Positions 16,814-24,622 of a DNA stretch of 46,568 nt are shown in pieces (the first letter of the stretch is position 1; each line of letters starts with the position of its first letter). The stretch spans positions 1 through 46,568 of the forward strand of contig JAGBLF010000030.1 of assembly GCA_017635595.1 (NCBI GenBank). Direction: 5' to 3'. The notes beneath the pieces were generated by a model that had not been told where the DNA came from, did no database searches, and saw only the letters and a list, made by a program, of their open reading frames with translations. The position numbers and the translations under genes were made by a program. This stretch comes from Alphaproteobacteria bacterium. Lineage in GTDB: Bacteria > Pseudomonadota > Alphaproteobacteria > RF32 > CAG-239.

Positions 16814-17356
16814 ATGGCAAAAACAGATAACTTATTTACGGAAATGCATTTATTATGGCATAACATTTTTTATGGCAATGATAAGATAACTTCCATTTTT
16901 TCGTTTAACGGAACTTTGAGCAGATCTTTAGGATGGGCAACCGCCGCCGTATTATATTGTATTTTACAAATCATAAATATATTCGACATCAAAATTCTTA
17001 CTTACATATTCGGTTTATTAATCTTCTACTGTGTACTGGCGTTAGCACAAAAAAGATGCCGAGATTTCGGCAGTGCCGGTACGTTTTGGATAATTTTTGT
17101 AACAGCTTTAATGTTATTAGAAAGTTCTTTGTATTTTCTGGACACAGAAGATATAAACTCGCTATCTGCAAAATGGCAGAAAGCAGAAAACATTTTATAT
17201 TGTTTTGCATTTATACCATTCCTTATCCCCGGCAAACCGGAACCTGACTTAAATTTACGCAGTCCGCTATTAAAATACCCGCTGATATATACGGCGGTCT
17301 GTTGGATTTTAGCCATCACTGCCACTGTTATTGTTAACCACTTTGCCGGTATCTGA
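16814..17356 (+). CDS. DUF805-like inner-membrane protein
   Basis: A 180-residue membrane protein. FSFNGTLSRSLGW matches the DUF805 opening (F-x-G-R-x-x-R-x-x-x-W), and LAQKRCRDFGSAGTFW matches its second signature (a-x-R-R-x-h-D-x-G-x-S-G-W-W). Hydrophobic helices lie at about 45-62, 64-80, 92-110, 130-145 and 157-178. The helix pair after the second signature and the late PGKPEPD loop agree with the family. DUF805 proteins are small inner-membrane proteins of unsettled function. The ATG at 16814 follows AAGGA (16802-16806). It shares a bidirectional terminator with the convergent ferritin gene. Confidence 0.7.
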   Translation: MAKTDNLFTEMHLLWHNIFYGNDKITSIFSFNGTLSRSLGWATAAVLYCILQIINIFDIKILTYIFGLLIFYCVLALAQKRCRDFGSAGTFWIIFVTALMLLESSLYFLDTEDINSLSAKWQKAENILYCFAFIPFLIPGKPEPDLNLRSPLLKYPLIYTAVCWILAITATVIVNHFAGI

Positions 17357-17367
17357 TATAAAAATAT

Positions 17368-17405
17368 CGCTATCGTCTTCAAGTATGTACTCAAAGACGA
17401 TAGCG
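17368..17405. terminator. Bidirectional terminator between convergent genes
   Basis: CGCTATCGTCTT (17368-17379) pairs perfectly with AAGACGATAGCG (17394-17405). It lies between the stops of the DUF805 gene and the ferritin-like gene; T-rich sequence follows on the minus side (ATATTTTTATATC). Confidence 0.8.
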
Positions 17406-17417
17406 TATGATGTATTT

Positions 17418-17921
17418 TTATTCTTTTATAAATCTTTTAGCCATTTCCAAATCGGCAACAAAATCTTCCAATTCCTGTTCGTGTTCAAGTTCTTCTTTTA
17501 AGATTTTTTCAGCGATGCGGAAGGTTTCGTAATCATGTCCGTCGGTTTCAATGCACAGACCTTCATAGCGACTGATGGCACAACGCTCCGCTTCCAGATT
17601 ATCATGCAGCAAAGAAGCTACATCAAAATTATCCGGCGCCAGATACTTGCAGTGTGCCTTAGCTTCCCATTCCGACGGACGAATGAGCGGCGTACCGCCG
17701 AGCTGGATAATACGGTCCGCCAGCCAACCGGCATGTTTTAATTCTTCATTGGCATGCTCAATAAATTCGCCGACCAAATCCGAACGCTGCAACCCGATGG
17801 CAACTTTTGAGCCGAGCCAATATTGATAAAAAGCCAACCATTCCTCAGCATACGCTTCATTTAAGGTATTGATTAAACTTTCCAAATCGATTTTTACGAT
17901 TTTTTTTGCCATTTCGCCCAT
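17418..17921 (-). CDS. Ferritin-like / bacterioferritin-type diiron protein
   Basis: A 167-residue four-helix-bundle protein. Diiron ligands of the ferritin fold appear as E in AYAEEWLAFYQYW, ExxH in EELKHAGWLADRI, E in NLEAERCAISRYE and ExxH in EELEHEQELEDF, in the right order and spacing. The heme-ligand methionine of classical bacterioferritin is not evident, so a ferritin or Dps-like (archaeal/DpsL) member is more likely. Role: oxidation and storage of iron, or peroxide protection, in the cytoplasm. AAGGAG precedes the ATG at 17921. The upstream gene (17945-18466, same strand) ends 23 bases before it, so the two probably form an operon. Confidence 0.85.
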   Translation of the reverse strand: MGEMAKKIVKIDLESLINTLNEAYAEEWLAFYQYWLGSKVAIGLQRSDLVGEFIEHANEELKHAGWLADRIIQLGGTPLIRPSEWEAKAHCKYLAPDNFDVASLLHDNLEAERCAISRYEGLCIETDGHDYETFRIAEKILKEELEHEQELEDFVADLEMAKRFIKE

Positions 17922-17944
17922 GTTTTTTTCTCCTTATATATCAA

Positions 17945-18466
17945 TTAATGAACTGTTGTCGAATGTGAATGACTGTCATTTTCGGTATGATGCTTGCGGC
18001 ACCCGTTACAGCAGCAATCATCGCTTTCAAACAATGCATCGTGCACATCCTCGGCGGCTTCTTTGGTAATATCCCAAGCATCACTGCCCATTTCTTTGGT
18101 TTTGTGCCATACTTTTGCCGAACCCTCTTTTGTTACCGTCCATGCCTCACTACCGAATTCTTTGGTTTTATCCCAAGCCTTAGCCGTTCCGTCTTTGGTC
18201 GCCGTCCACACGTCTTCACTCATATTTTTGGTTTTGTTCCATATATGCGAAGACGCCTCTTTGCCCGGTTTGGCAGATGAAGCATGCACTTCTTGCAGTT
18301 CGTCCGGATTTTGCATATTTTCGTCAGACATATTTTCCTCTCCCTCTGTTAATTGATTACTTTGCAAAGCCTCGGCATTGGAAGCATCGGCAACCGCAAC
18401 CTGATAAATACAAAAACAAACCATTGCCGTAAAAGCCGTTACCGATACCAAAGCTGATTGACGCAT
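17945..18466 (-). CDS. Exported repeat protein with His/Cys-rich C-terminus
   Basis: A 173-residue protein. Residues 1-26 form a hydrophobic signal or anchor (MRQSALVSVTAFTAMVCFCI). Three 22-residue repeats follow, each beginning W-x-K-T-K and containing a second W about 11 residues later (WNKTKNMSEDVW, WDKTKEFGSEAW, WHKTKEMGSDAW), an amphipathic pattern like LEA or apolipoprotein repeats. The C-terminus is DDCCCNGCRKHH followed by SHSHSTTVH, with four Cys and five His, a likely metal-binding patch. GAGGG precedes the ATG. It is the first gene of a pair with the ferritin-like gene, which fits a role in metal handling; this is inference. The family is not one I recognise. Confidence 0.75.
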   Translation of the reverse strand: MRQSALVSVTAFTAMVCFCIYQVAVADASNAEALQSNQLTEGEENMSDENMQNPDELQEVHASSAKPGKEASSHIWNKTKNMSEDVWTATKDGTAKAWDKTKEFGSEAWTVTKEGSAKVWHKTKEMGSDAWDITKEAAEDVHDALFESDDCCCNGCRKHHTENDSHSHSTTVH

Positions 18467-18563
18467 TTTCCCTCACTGTTATTTGGTTGTCATCGGTTAA
18501 AATAATCATTGAACGGCAGCCGACAATAAAACTTTAGCACACAACTTTTAAGCCTAAAAAAGT

Positions 18564-18593
18564 AAAGACCGCCCTTTATTTAGGGTGGTCTTT
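18564..18593 (-). terminator. Intrinsic terminator after the 18615-19544 gene
   Basis: AAAGACCGCCCT (18564-18575) pairs with AGGGTGGTCTTT (18582-18593) with one G-U type mismatch; on the minus strand TTTACTTTTTT follows. Confidence 0.85.
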
Positions 18594-18614
18594 GCATACG
18601 ATAATCTTGCGAAT

Positions 18615-19544
18615 TTATTGAACACATTTCGGATAAGTCAACATCCAAAAACGAGCAAACCAGTTGGCGTGATTCCACAAAAACTCAGAACATTCAGGCA
18701 CTTCAGGATGTTCGCCGGCTTTTTCTTTAAGATACCTCCTGGTCGACTTCTTTTTGTATTGATTCCACAAATCTTCCCAGTCAACTTCCTGCGGATAATT
18801 TTCCAAAAATGCCGAATAAAAACTATGATGTTTTCTGAACACATCAAAAGCTCTATGTTTCAGCAGTTCATCTTTGTATCCGCTTCTGAATGCTTCTTCG
18901 GCATAACCTTTATCGACGCAATACTTGATAACATCCGAAACAGGTTCTATTCCACTGAGGTTCAAAAATTTCAGCAACCAATTCACGGCACCGTGGTCAA
19001 CCAAATACTTCCATCCCTCTTCCGATATCAGAAAAGCACCATAGCAACCTGTGCCGAAAACAAGTGGAGCATACTTTACAAAATCCAGTTTCAACAGCGC
19101 CTGTTGCGCGGCAACATTTTTTTGTTTAGACAAAATGCCGTAAGGGTCGGAAGCGTTATTTGCCACAAGTTCATACTCTTTTCGTTCACACAGCGTTTTC
19201 CAGAGCTTAAACCTGACACAATCCTCATTTGAGGGATAATCTGACGGCAGGTTTCCTTCAAATTCGGGCAGAACATTTATCAACTCGTCGATTGAAAAGA
19301 AATTCTGCATCCACTTGACGACATTATCATTCTCGATACATTCAGTCTCAATCAGTACCTGTTTGATGTACTTTTTATTGTACTTCAACACAACCATGCT
19401 TGTCAGCATAAAGGCTGTCAGAGGCATACCGTTTTTAAGAAGCTGCAAGAATGACGGTAAATCATGTCTTTCCAGACAACTCAACGCCAGAAACTCGTTC
19501 TGTCGCGTAGAATTCATTTCCAAGATTTTTCTGTAGTTTTCCAT
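18615..19544 (-). CDS. Hypothetical alpha-helical protein
   Basis: A 309-residue soluble protein, predominantly helical, rich in Trp, Tyr and Cys. It has no signal peptide and no catalytic motif I recognise. Segments such as LPSFLQLLKNGMPLTAFML and GWKYLVDHGAVNWLLKFLN resemble degenerate ankyrin-type helix pairs ('L...G' turn between helices), so it could be a solenoid protein, but the repeats are too weak to be sure. It is a single gene with its own terminator. The ATG at 19544 has no strong ribosome-binding site visible. Neighbours give no clue to function. Confidence 0.65.
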   Translation of the reverse strand: MENYRKILEMNSTRQNEFLALSCLERHDLPSFLQLLKNGMPLTAFMLTSMVVLKYNKKYIKQVLIETECIENDNVVKWMQNFFSIDELINVLPEFEGNLPSDYPSNEDCVRFKLWKTLCERKEYELVANNASDPYGILSKQKNVAAQQALLKLDFVKYAPLVFGTGCYGAFLISEEGWKYLVDHGAVNWLLKFLNLSGIEPVSDVIKYCVDKGYAEEAFRSGYKDELLKHRAFDVFRKHHSFYSAFLENYPQEVDWEDLWNQYKKKSTRRYLKEKAGEHPEVPECSEFLWNHANWFARFWMLTYPKCVQ

Positions 19545-19709
19545 ACGTTTTAATTATTTAATGTTAATAATAATCTTAATAGCCATAAGTGTCAGCCATG
19601 GTAGCTTTCTTTTCAAATGCTGTCAATATTTATTTACGCCTTAAAATTAACATTATCTTCAATATTTATTGTTAGATATTATATATTGAGATCACAAACG
19701 GAGACAATT

Positions 19710-20747
19710 ATGTTTAGTATTTCTGAATTTATTCGCGTAAATCGTTTTTACTTTATCTGGACCGCATTTTTAGGAATATTGTATATGTTCCGCAGTATGT
19801 TCGGCTTAGTCTTTATGACCTTTATCATGTGCTTTATTTTTGCCGGTATCGCTCATAAATTAAGACGCAAATTTCATTGGAATCGCCGCTTTATCGTTGT
19901 TTGCATATATACGCTTTTTTTATCTTGCGAAATTGCATTTCTGGCATTCGTTCCGCGCGAATTATTATCTGAAACCATCAGTTTTACCGAACAGCTCCCA
20001 AAAAGTATTAATTCTCTCAAATCTTGGATAGATACAACCTTTGCCGATAATGACTTTGCGCAACCGGTTATGCAGCAAATCGAAACAGGTATATCACCGG
20101 AAAAAACCGTCATTAAGGCTTGGAATATATTGCGTGGTATTCTGGAAAAAGGCTTGCACTATATCGGATGGTTTTTCTTGGCTATGTTGTTCAGTTTTCT
20201 TATATTGCTAGATTTACCGGAACTTTCATTGGGTACGCGCCGCTTGCGTTATACCAAACTGGCCGAAACTTATAAAGAAACGGCTGACAGCATTATCTTG
20301 TTTGCCCGCGTTGTCGGCGAAAATTTCCGCGCCCAATTGTTAATTTCAGCCATCAACACTACTCTGACGGCAATAGGTTTGCACTTGCTCGGCGTCAAAG
20401 CTGTAGCCATGTTGTGTACCATTGTTTTCATCTGCGGCTTAATTCCGGTTTTGGGAATGATTATTTCATCCGTGCCGATTGTTTTAATGGCGGTCAACAC
20501 CGGCGGAATACACCTCGGTTTATGGGCTCTTTTAATGATTATTTTAATACATATGCTTGAAGCTTATGTATTAAATCCGCGCATTGTCTCATCGGTTATG
20601 CACATTAATCCGGTTATGACACTTATCATTTTGTATATTGCCCACAGTTTATTCGGAATGTGGGGTATGCTGCTCGGCGTACCGGTAGCGGTTTATTTTT
20701 ACCGCAAAATCAGTATTTCAAACACCAAGCCTGCTAAAGTATCATAA
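19710..20747 (+). CDS. AI-2E family transporter (PerM/YdiK-like permease)
   Basis: A 345-residue inner-membrane protein of the AI-2E (UPF0118) family. Two or three N-terminal helices (residues 10-80), an extracytoplasmic amphipathic region (FTEQLPKSINSLKSWIDTTF), then a cluster of helices including FICGLIPVLGMIISSVPIVL and HMLEAYVLNPRIVSSVMHINP, the latter pair being the family's most conserved segment. Members export small molecules or act as Na+/H+ antiporters; the name does not prove AI-2 transport. The frame is open upstream to 19617, but the ATG at 19710 follows GGAGA and starts a normal N-terminus. tag follows two bases after the stop, so the two are co-transcribed. Confidence 0.88.
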   Translation: MFSISEFIRVNRFYFIWTAFLGILYMFRSMFGLVFMTFIMCFIFAGIAHKLRRKFHWNRRFIVVCIYTLFLSCEIAFLAFVPRELLSETISFTEQLPKSINSLKSWIDTTFADNDFAQPVMQQIETGISPEKTVIKAWNILRGILEKGLHYIGWFFLAMLFSFLILLDLPELSLGTRRLRYTKLAETYKETADSIILFARVVGENFRAQLLISAINTTLTAIGLHLLGVKAVAMLCTIVFICGLIPVLGMIISSVPIVLMAVNTGGIHLGLWALLMIILIHMLEAYVLNPRIVSSVMHINPVMTLIILYIAHSLFGMWGMLLGVPVAVYFYRKISISNTKPAKVS

Positions 20748-20749
20748 AA

Positions 20750-21382
20750 ATGTCGTACTGTAATTGGGGAAATACTTCGGCGGCCAACCTCAAATATCAT
20801 GATGAAGAATGGGGCGTACCGTTGCATGATGACATCAAGCAGTTTGAATTTTTGATGATGGAAGTTATGCAATGCGGTTTGAATTGGAATATGATGATTA
20901 ATAAGCGTGAGATTTTTCGCCGTTGCTTTGACAATTTTGATTACGATAAAATCGCCGACTATGCCGAAAAAGATGTCGAACGGATTATGACAACCCAAGG
21001 GATGATTAAAAGTCCGCGCAAAATAAAAGCCGTTATTCATAACGCCCGTTGTTTTCAAAACATTCGCCAAGAGTTCGGTAGTTTCTGTGATTATCTGTGG
21101 CGTTACAGCAACGGTAAAACCATTTGTTATGACAAACACGGCGACGGCTTTATTCCGGTCAGCAACGGCTTGTCCGATTTAATTGCCAAAGACTTAAAAA
21201 AACGTGGTTTCAAATATTTGGGAACAATTACGGTTTATTCGCACCTACAAGCCTGCGGCATCATCAATGACCATGGTTCGGATTGTCCGCGCTATGCTTA
21301 TATTAATACTCATTTTCCAACGGTTAAAAAACGCCGTGATAAAGAGAAAGACGTGCAAAATTTTAATCCGTCCGCCAAATAA
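20750..21382 (+). CDS. tag: DNA-3-methyladenine glycosylase I
   Basis: A 210-residue base-excision enzyme removing 3-methyladenine from alkylated DNA. The zinc-snap residues occur at Cys4, His17, His175 and Cys179, the same numbering as in E. coli Tag, and the catalytic-site Glu38 is present (FLMMEVMQCGLNW). EEWGVPLHDD and MIKSPRKIKAVIHNA are also typical. The protein is about 20 residues longer than E. coli Tag at the C-terminus (a charged KKRRDKEKD tail). It directly follows the AI-2E permease gene, and is convergent with the phosphoesterase gene with two bases between the stops. Confidence 0.96.
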   Translation: MSYCNWGNTSAANLKYHDEEWGVPLHDDIKQFEFLMMEVMQCGLNWNMMINKREIFRRCFDNFDYDKIADYAEKDVERIMTTQGMIKSPRKIKAVIHNARCFQNIRQEFGSFCDYLWRYSNGKTICYDKHGDGFIPVSNGLSDLIAKDLKKRGFKYLGTITVYSHLQACGIINDHGSDCPRYAYINTHFPTVKKRRDKEKDVQNFNPSAK

Positions 21383-21384
21383 TC

Positions 21385-22506
21385 TTATTGTTTTTGCAGG
21401 TTAATCATCACATATTCCGATTTTGTACCGGTTTTAAATTTAATTGCCCAATCCGATATACCCGAAGTAACGATAAAATCGGTTTTACGGCGGCGTTCAT
21501 AACCATATATGGCATCATTTGCCCCGATCCATTTACCGACATAATTAAACGGAAACAACTGCCCGCCGTGCGTATGACCCGATACCACTAAATCAACTTC
21601 TGTTTCAGCTTGATTTTTATAATCTGTCGGCTGATGGTCTAACACCAAAACATATTTATTTTTATCTAACCCCTGCAGTAATTGTTTCATACTTTTGCGC
21701 TTGCCCCCCTGCTCGCGCTCAACCGAATAATCACGCCGGCCGACAATATACAGCATATCGTTGATTAAAGCCGTTTCGTCACGCAAAACTTTAACGCCGT
21801 TCTTTTCCAATTCGGCAATCAGTTCTCCGGCGGCAAAACCGCGTCTTTCGGCTCCGTAGTAACCTTTGTCGTGGTTACCGAACACAAAGTAAACACCGTA
21901 TTTTGTTTGCAAAGTTCCTAAAGCCTTACAAGAAGCAATCATATTTTCCAAAGTTGTATCATCATCAACAAAGTCGCCGACTATCACAACCATATCCGGA
22001 TTCTGCGCTTGAATTTCTGTGATATGTTTGGCAAAGCCGTCGGCATCGAAAGTTGTCCCGATGTGTGAATCGGCAAACATGGCAATTTTAATATTTTCGA
22101 TATTTTTATCGGTTGTCAAAGTATAATCCGTTTGCCACACATGATGATCGAGATACCATCCGCACGATAATGCGGCAATACTAAGTATCAAAGCGACACC
22201 GCCGGCATAATAACGTTTGAAAGTTTTTTTGGATATTTTACCGAATAACCAAAAGCAAAAATCCGAAATCATCCAAATCATAGCAAAATACACAACGCAA
22301 ACAATCGCGTTCATAAAATGCATGGTTATTCCGATAAGCGCAAAAATTCCGAACACAGTTATTCCGCAAATCATGGCCTGACGTTTCGGACTATTCCCGG
22401 TCAACTTTAAGATACAGCCGAATTTAATCATTCTGCCGCATAAGTAAACCAATGCCATACCGGTGATTACTAATGTTACCCACATAATGATAAGCCACAT
22501 TGTCAT
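21385..22506 (-). CDS. Membrane-anchored calcineurin-like metallophosphoesterase
   Basis: A 373-residue protein. The N-terminal 120 residues hold about four hydrophobic helices; the rest is a metallophosphoesterase domain with the complete motif set: FADSHIG (D-x-H), VGDFVDD (G-D-x-x-D), GNHDKG (G-N-H-D), VLDHQP and SGHTHGGQ. This arrangement matches the YkuE/YaeI type, whose members act on UDP-2,3-diacylglucosamine or phospholipid-like substrates near the membrane, but the exact substrate is not predictable here. It is single, opposing tag. The domain assignment is secure. Confidence 0.92.
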   Translation of the reverse strand: MTMWLIIMWVTLVITGMALVYLCGRMIKFGCILKLTGNSPKRQAMICGITVFGIFALIGITMHFMNAIVCVVYFAMIWMISDFCFWLFGKISKKTFKRYYAGGVALILSIAALSCGWYLDHHVWQTDYTLTTDKNIENIKIAMFADSHIGTTFDADGFAKHITEIQAQNPDMVVIVGDFVDDDTTLENMIASCKALGTLQTKYGVYFVFGNHDKGYYGAERRGFAAGELIAELEKNGVKVLRDETALINDMLYIVGRRDYSVEREQGGKRKSMKQLLQGLDKNKYVLVLDHQPTDYKNQAETEVDLVVSGHTHGGQLFPFNYVGKWIGANDAIYGYERRRKTDFIVTSGISDWAIKFKTGTKSEYVMINLQKQ

Positions 22507-22645
22507 AACATATTTTCCTTTTCATGCAAATAATTGTTCTTTACAACATTGTCACTTTAAACATTAGACTTTACTCTAAGTCAAGCATTTTTTTCTTTAC
22601 ATGCAAGCAACAATATAATAGCCTTGTTTACAAAGGAGAAAACGA

Positions 22646-23428
22646 ATGATGAACCTCAAAACTTATTTATTGATTGCAACTCTTTTAATGCCGATTCAGG
22701 CTCATGCAATTAAAAACATCCCGATTGCACCGATGGAAGAATTCAGCGGTTTAAGCCGTACCGCAATTTTGGATAAACGCATGGCTGCCGTGAAAGAATC
22801 AATTTTTAATGAAATGCAGCCATATTATTCACCAAGCAGCTCGGTTTTTCAAATAGAAGACGGCCTGCCGTGGATAAGCGCCTATGAGGTTACTTGTTAC
22901 GGCAAAGGTATCAAAGGACCGTCACGCGAAAGTTTTGCCATTTTAAATCCGCCGATTCTATATTATCCGCTGATGGCTATGTATAATTTTTCCGAAAATT
23001 ACGGTTGTTCCGAAGTTGACTATTTGTTAGTTAATCGCCTGACATATAATGAATCGCAAAAACGCATTACCGCACACATTGATTATACGTCGTTTTACAA
23101 AAAAAATAAGTTATTTTATAAAATACATTTGTCCGACACCAACGCACGCGATTTGGGGTATAACTATGTATATGCACCGCTTGCCGAGAACATCCGTTTC
23201 AAATCGGCTGATAATATCTCGACCGATATCGTTCCGACACGCGGATTTTACCATCGCGGCAGCAGTTGCGGCGAACCGGGCGGTTGCAACAATTATTCGC
23301 CGTATCAACCTGAATTGGAATTTTACATTACGGCATTGCCGGCTGAAATAAAATTTAAGTTATGGAAATATCAACCGCTCAAAAAAGAAGATAATGCTGA
23401 TATTACCTATCGTCTTATTTTTGAGTAA
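22646..23428 (+). CDS. Secreted/periplasmic protein of unknown function
   Basis: A 260-residue protein with signal peptide MMNLKTYLLIATLLMPIQAHA. The mature part is rich in Tyr and Asn and appears beta-rich. Four cysteines occur in pairs (TCYGKGIKG and NYGCSEVDY; SSCGEPGGCNNYS), suggesting disulfides and a periplasmic or surface location. AAGGAG lies at ideal spacing before the first of two ATGs. I do not recognise the family. It stands alone, upstream of the prepilin-like gene (97 bases), with no visible terminator between them, so the two may be read together. Confidence 0.75.
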   Translation: MMNLKTYLLIATLLMPIQAHAIKNIPIAPMEEFSGLSRTAILDKRMAAVKESIFNEMQPYYSPSSSVFQIEDGLPWISAYEVTCYGKGIKGPSRESFAILNPPILYYPLMAMYNFSENYGCSEVDYLLVNRLTYNESQKRITAHIDYTSFYKKNKLFYKIHLSDTNARDLGYNYVYAPLAENIRFKSADNISTDIVPTRGFYHRGSSCGEPGGCNNYSPYQPELEFYITALPAEIKFKLWKYQPLKKEDNADITYRLIFE

Positions 23429-23525
23429 TGAATACAAGTACTATTACTTTCGGCATACTTTACTTTATATTAAAACTTATGTACTATGTATATAGTATAA
23501 ATATGTTTTCTAAGGGGGTTACGCC

Positions 23526-24149
23526 ATGTCTTATAATGTTAATCAATCCGGTCGTTCCATGATTGAAATGCTGGGAGTGTTAGCCATCATCGGTGTTTTG
23601 TCTGTGGGTGGTATAGCCGGTTATTCCAAAGCCATGACTAAATTCAAAATCAATAAATCGGTCGATCAAATCTCTCAGATTGCAGGAAATATAAGAACTC
23701 TGTATGGTACTCAAAAAAGGTATGTATGGAGCGGAAATCGAGAAACAATATTTAAAAAAGCACATATTATTCCTGATGAAATGTGGGAAGATGGTTACTC
23801 TTATATCACTAATCCTTTTGGCGGAAATGTACATATTGATGAATCAGGAAAAAAACAAGAGGGAGATCAAAAAGCATTTTATGTTTCATATACAGGTCTT
23901 CCTGAAGAAGCTTGTATGGAATTATCAACATACGATTGGGGGTCAGGTTCATCATCCGGTTTAGTGGCTGTAGCTATCGGGGGAGGGTCTGCAATGACAG
24001 AGTATCTCGGTTGTTCTGGAAACTCGAATAGTGGTTCAGCTATTGCGTGTCCTAATGGTTCTGTAGTCTCTGTTCCTATGCCTGTAAACGTAGCAGCATC
24101 AGCCTGTGATTGTGGCGATGATTGTACATTTACCGTAAAATTCTATTAA
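23526..24149 (+). CDS. Prepilin-like (type IV pilin / pseudopilin) protein
   Basis: A 207-residue protein with a class III (prepilin) leader: MSYNVNQSG followed by RSMIEMLGVLAIIGVLSVGG, where cleavage after Gly9 would leave Arg at +1 and Glu at +5, then a 20-residue hydrophobic helix continuing into an amphipathic helix. Arg at +1 instead of Phe/Met is unusual. The C-terminal domain is Gly/Ser-rich with cysteines at EACMEL, GCSG, ACPNG and SACDCGDDCTF, likely disulfides. AAGGGGGT precedes the ATG. No pilus assembly genes (pilB, pilC, pilQ, pilD) lie in the window. I recall similar GRSMIE proteins as multicopy families in gut alphaproteobacterial genomes. Confidence 0.82.
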   Translation: MSYNVNQSGRSMIEMLGVLAIIGVLSVGGIAGYSKAMTKFKINKSVDQISQIAGNIRTLYGTQKRYVWSGNRETIFKKAHIIPDEMWEDGYSYITNPFGGNVHIDESGKKQEGDQKAFYVSYTGLPEEACMELSTYDWGSGSSSGLVAVAIGGGSAMTEYLGCSGNSNSGSAIACPNGSVVSVPMPVNVAASACDCGDDCTFTVKFY

Positions 24150-24161
24150 TTATAATAATAT

Positions 24162-24194
24162 AAAAAACGCCGCTTTATCCGAGCGGCGTTTTTT
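24162..24194. terminator. Bidirectional terminator between prepilin gene and rbfA
   Basis: AAAAAACGCCGC (24162-24173) pairs with GCGGCGTTTTTT (24183-24194), giving A-tract/GC stem/T-tract in both directions. Confidence 0.93.
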
Positions 24195-24205
24195 AGTTTT
24201 AGCTT

Positions 24206-24604
24206 TTATTCTTCCGGTGTTTCTTCAACCGTCTTTTCTATATCAGCCCGCACCTTTGGATCATTCATCAGGCGATTGATTTTTTCAGCCTCATCAAATG
24301 TATCATCAACGCGGAAGTTAATTTCCGGCGTAAAACGAAGTTTCAGCTTATCGGCAACCAACTTCTTGAAAATCCATTTTTCAGCCGTCAGTTGTTCAAT
24401 CACAACGCCCAAATTTTTACCGTTCAGCGTGGTCAAATAAACGGTGGCATACTTCAAATCCGGCGACATAATCACCTGTGTAATGGTGATAAATGCGTTT
24501 GAAATTTCCGGACTGCGCGCCTCCCCGTTTTCTAAAGCGGTTGCAATAACTTTGCGGACTTCCTGACCGACACGCAACTGTCTGTTTGATAGTTTCTCTG
24601 TCAT
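24206..24604 (-). CDS. rbfA: Ribosome-binding factor A
   Basis: A 132-residue KH-like protein required for 30S maturation and 16S rRNA 5' processing, especially in the cold. Typical elements: RVGQEVRKVIATALENGE at the start, ISNAFITITQVIMSPDLKYA with the interrupted KH turn, and LRFTPEINFRVDDTFDEAEKI near the end. Length equals the family norm (E. coli 133). It is the last gene of the rimP-nusA-ylxR-infB-rbfA operon, 18 bases after infB. truB and rpsO, which follow in many bacteria, are absent; a terminator comes instead. Confidence 0.96.
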   Translation of the reverse strand: MTEKLSNRQLRVGQEVRKVIATALENGEARSPEISNAFITITQVIMSPDLKYATVYLTTLNGKNLGVVIEQLTAEKWIFKKLVADKLKLRFTPEINFRVDDTFDEAEKINRLMNDPKVRADIEKTVEETPEE

Positions 24605-24622
24605 ATCATTCTCCTTTACGGT

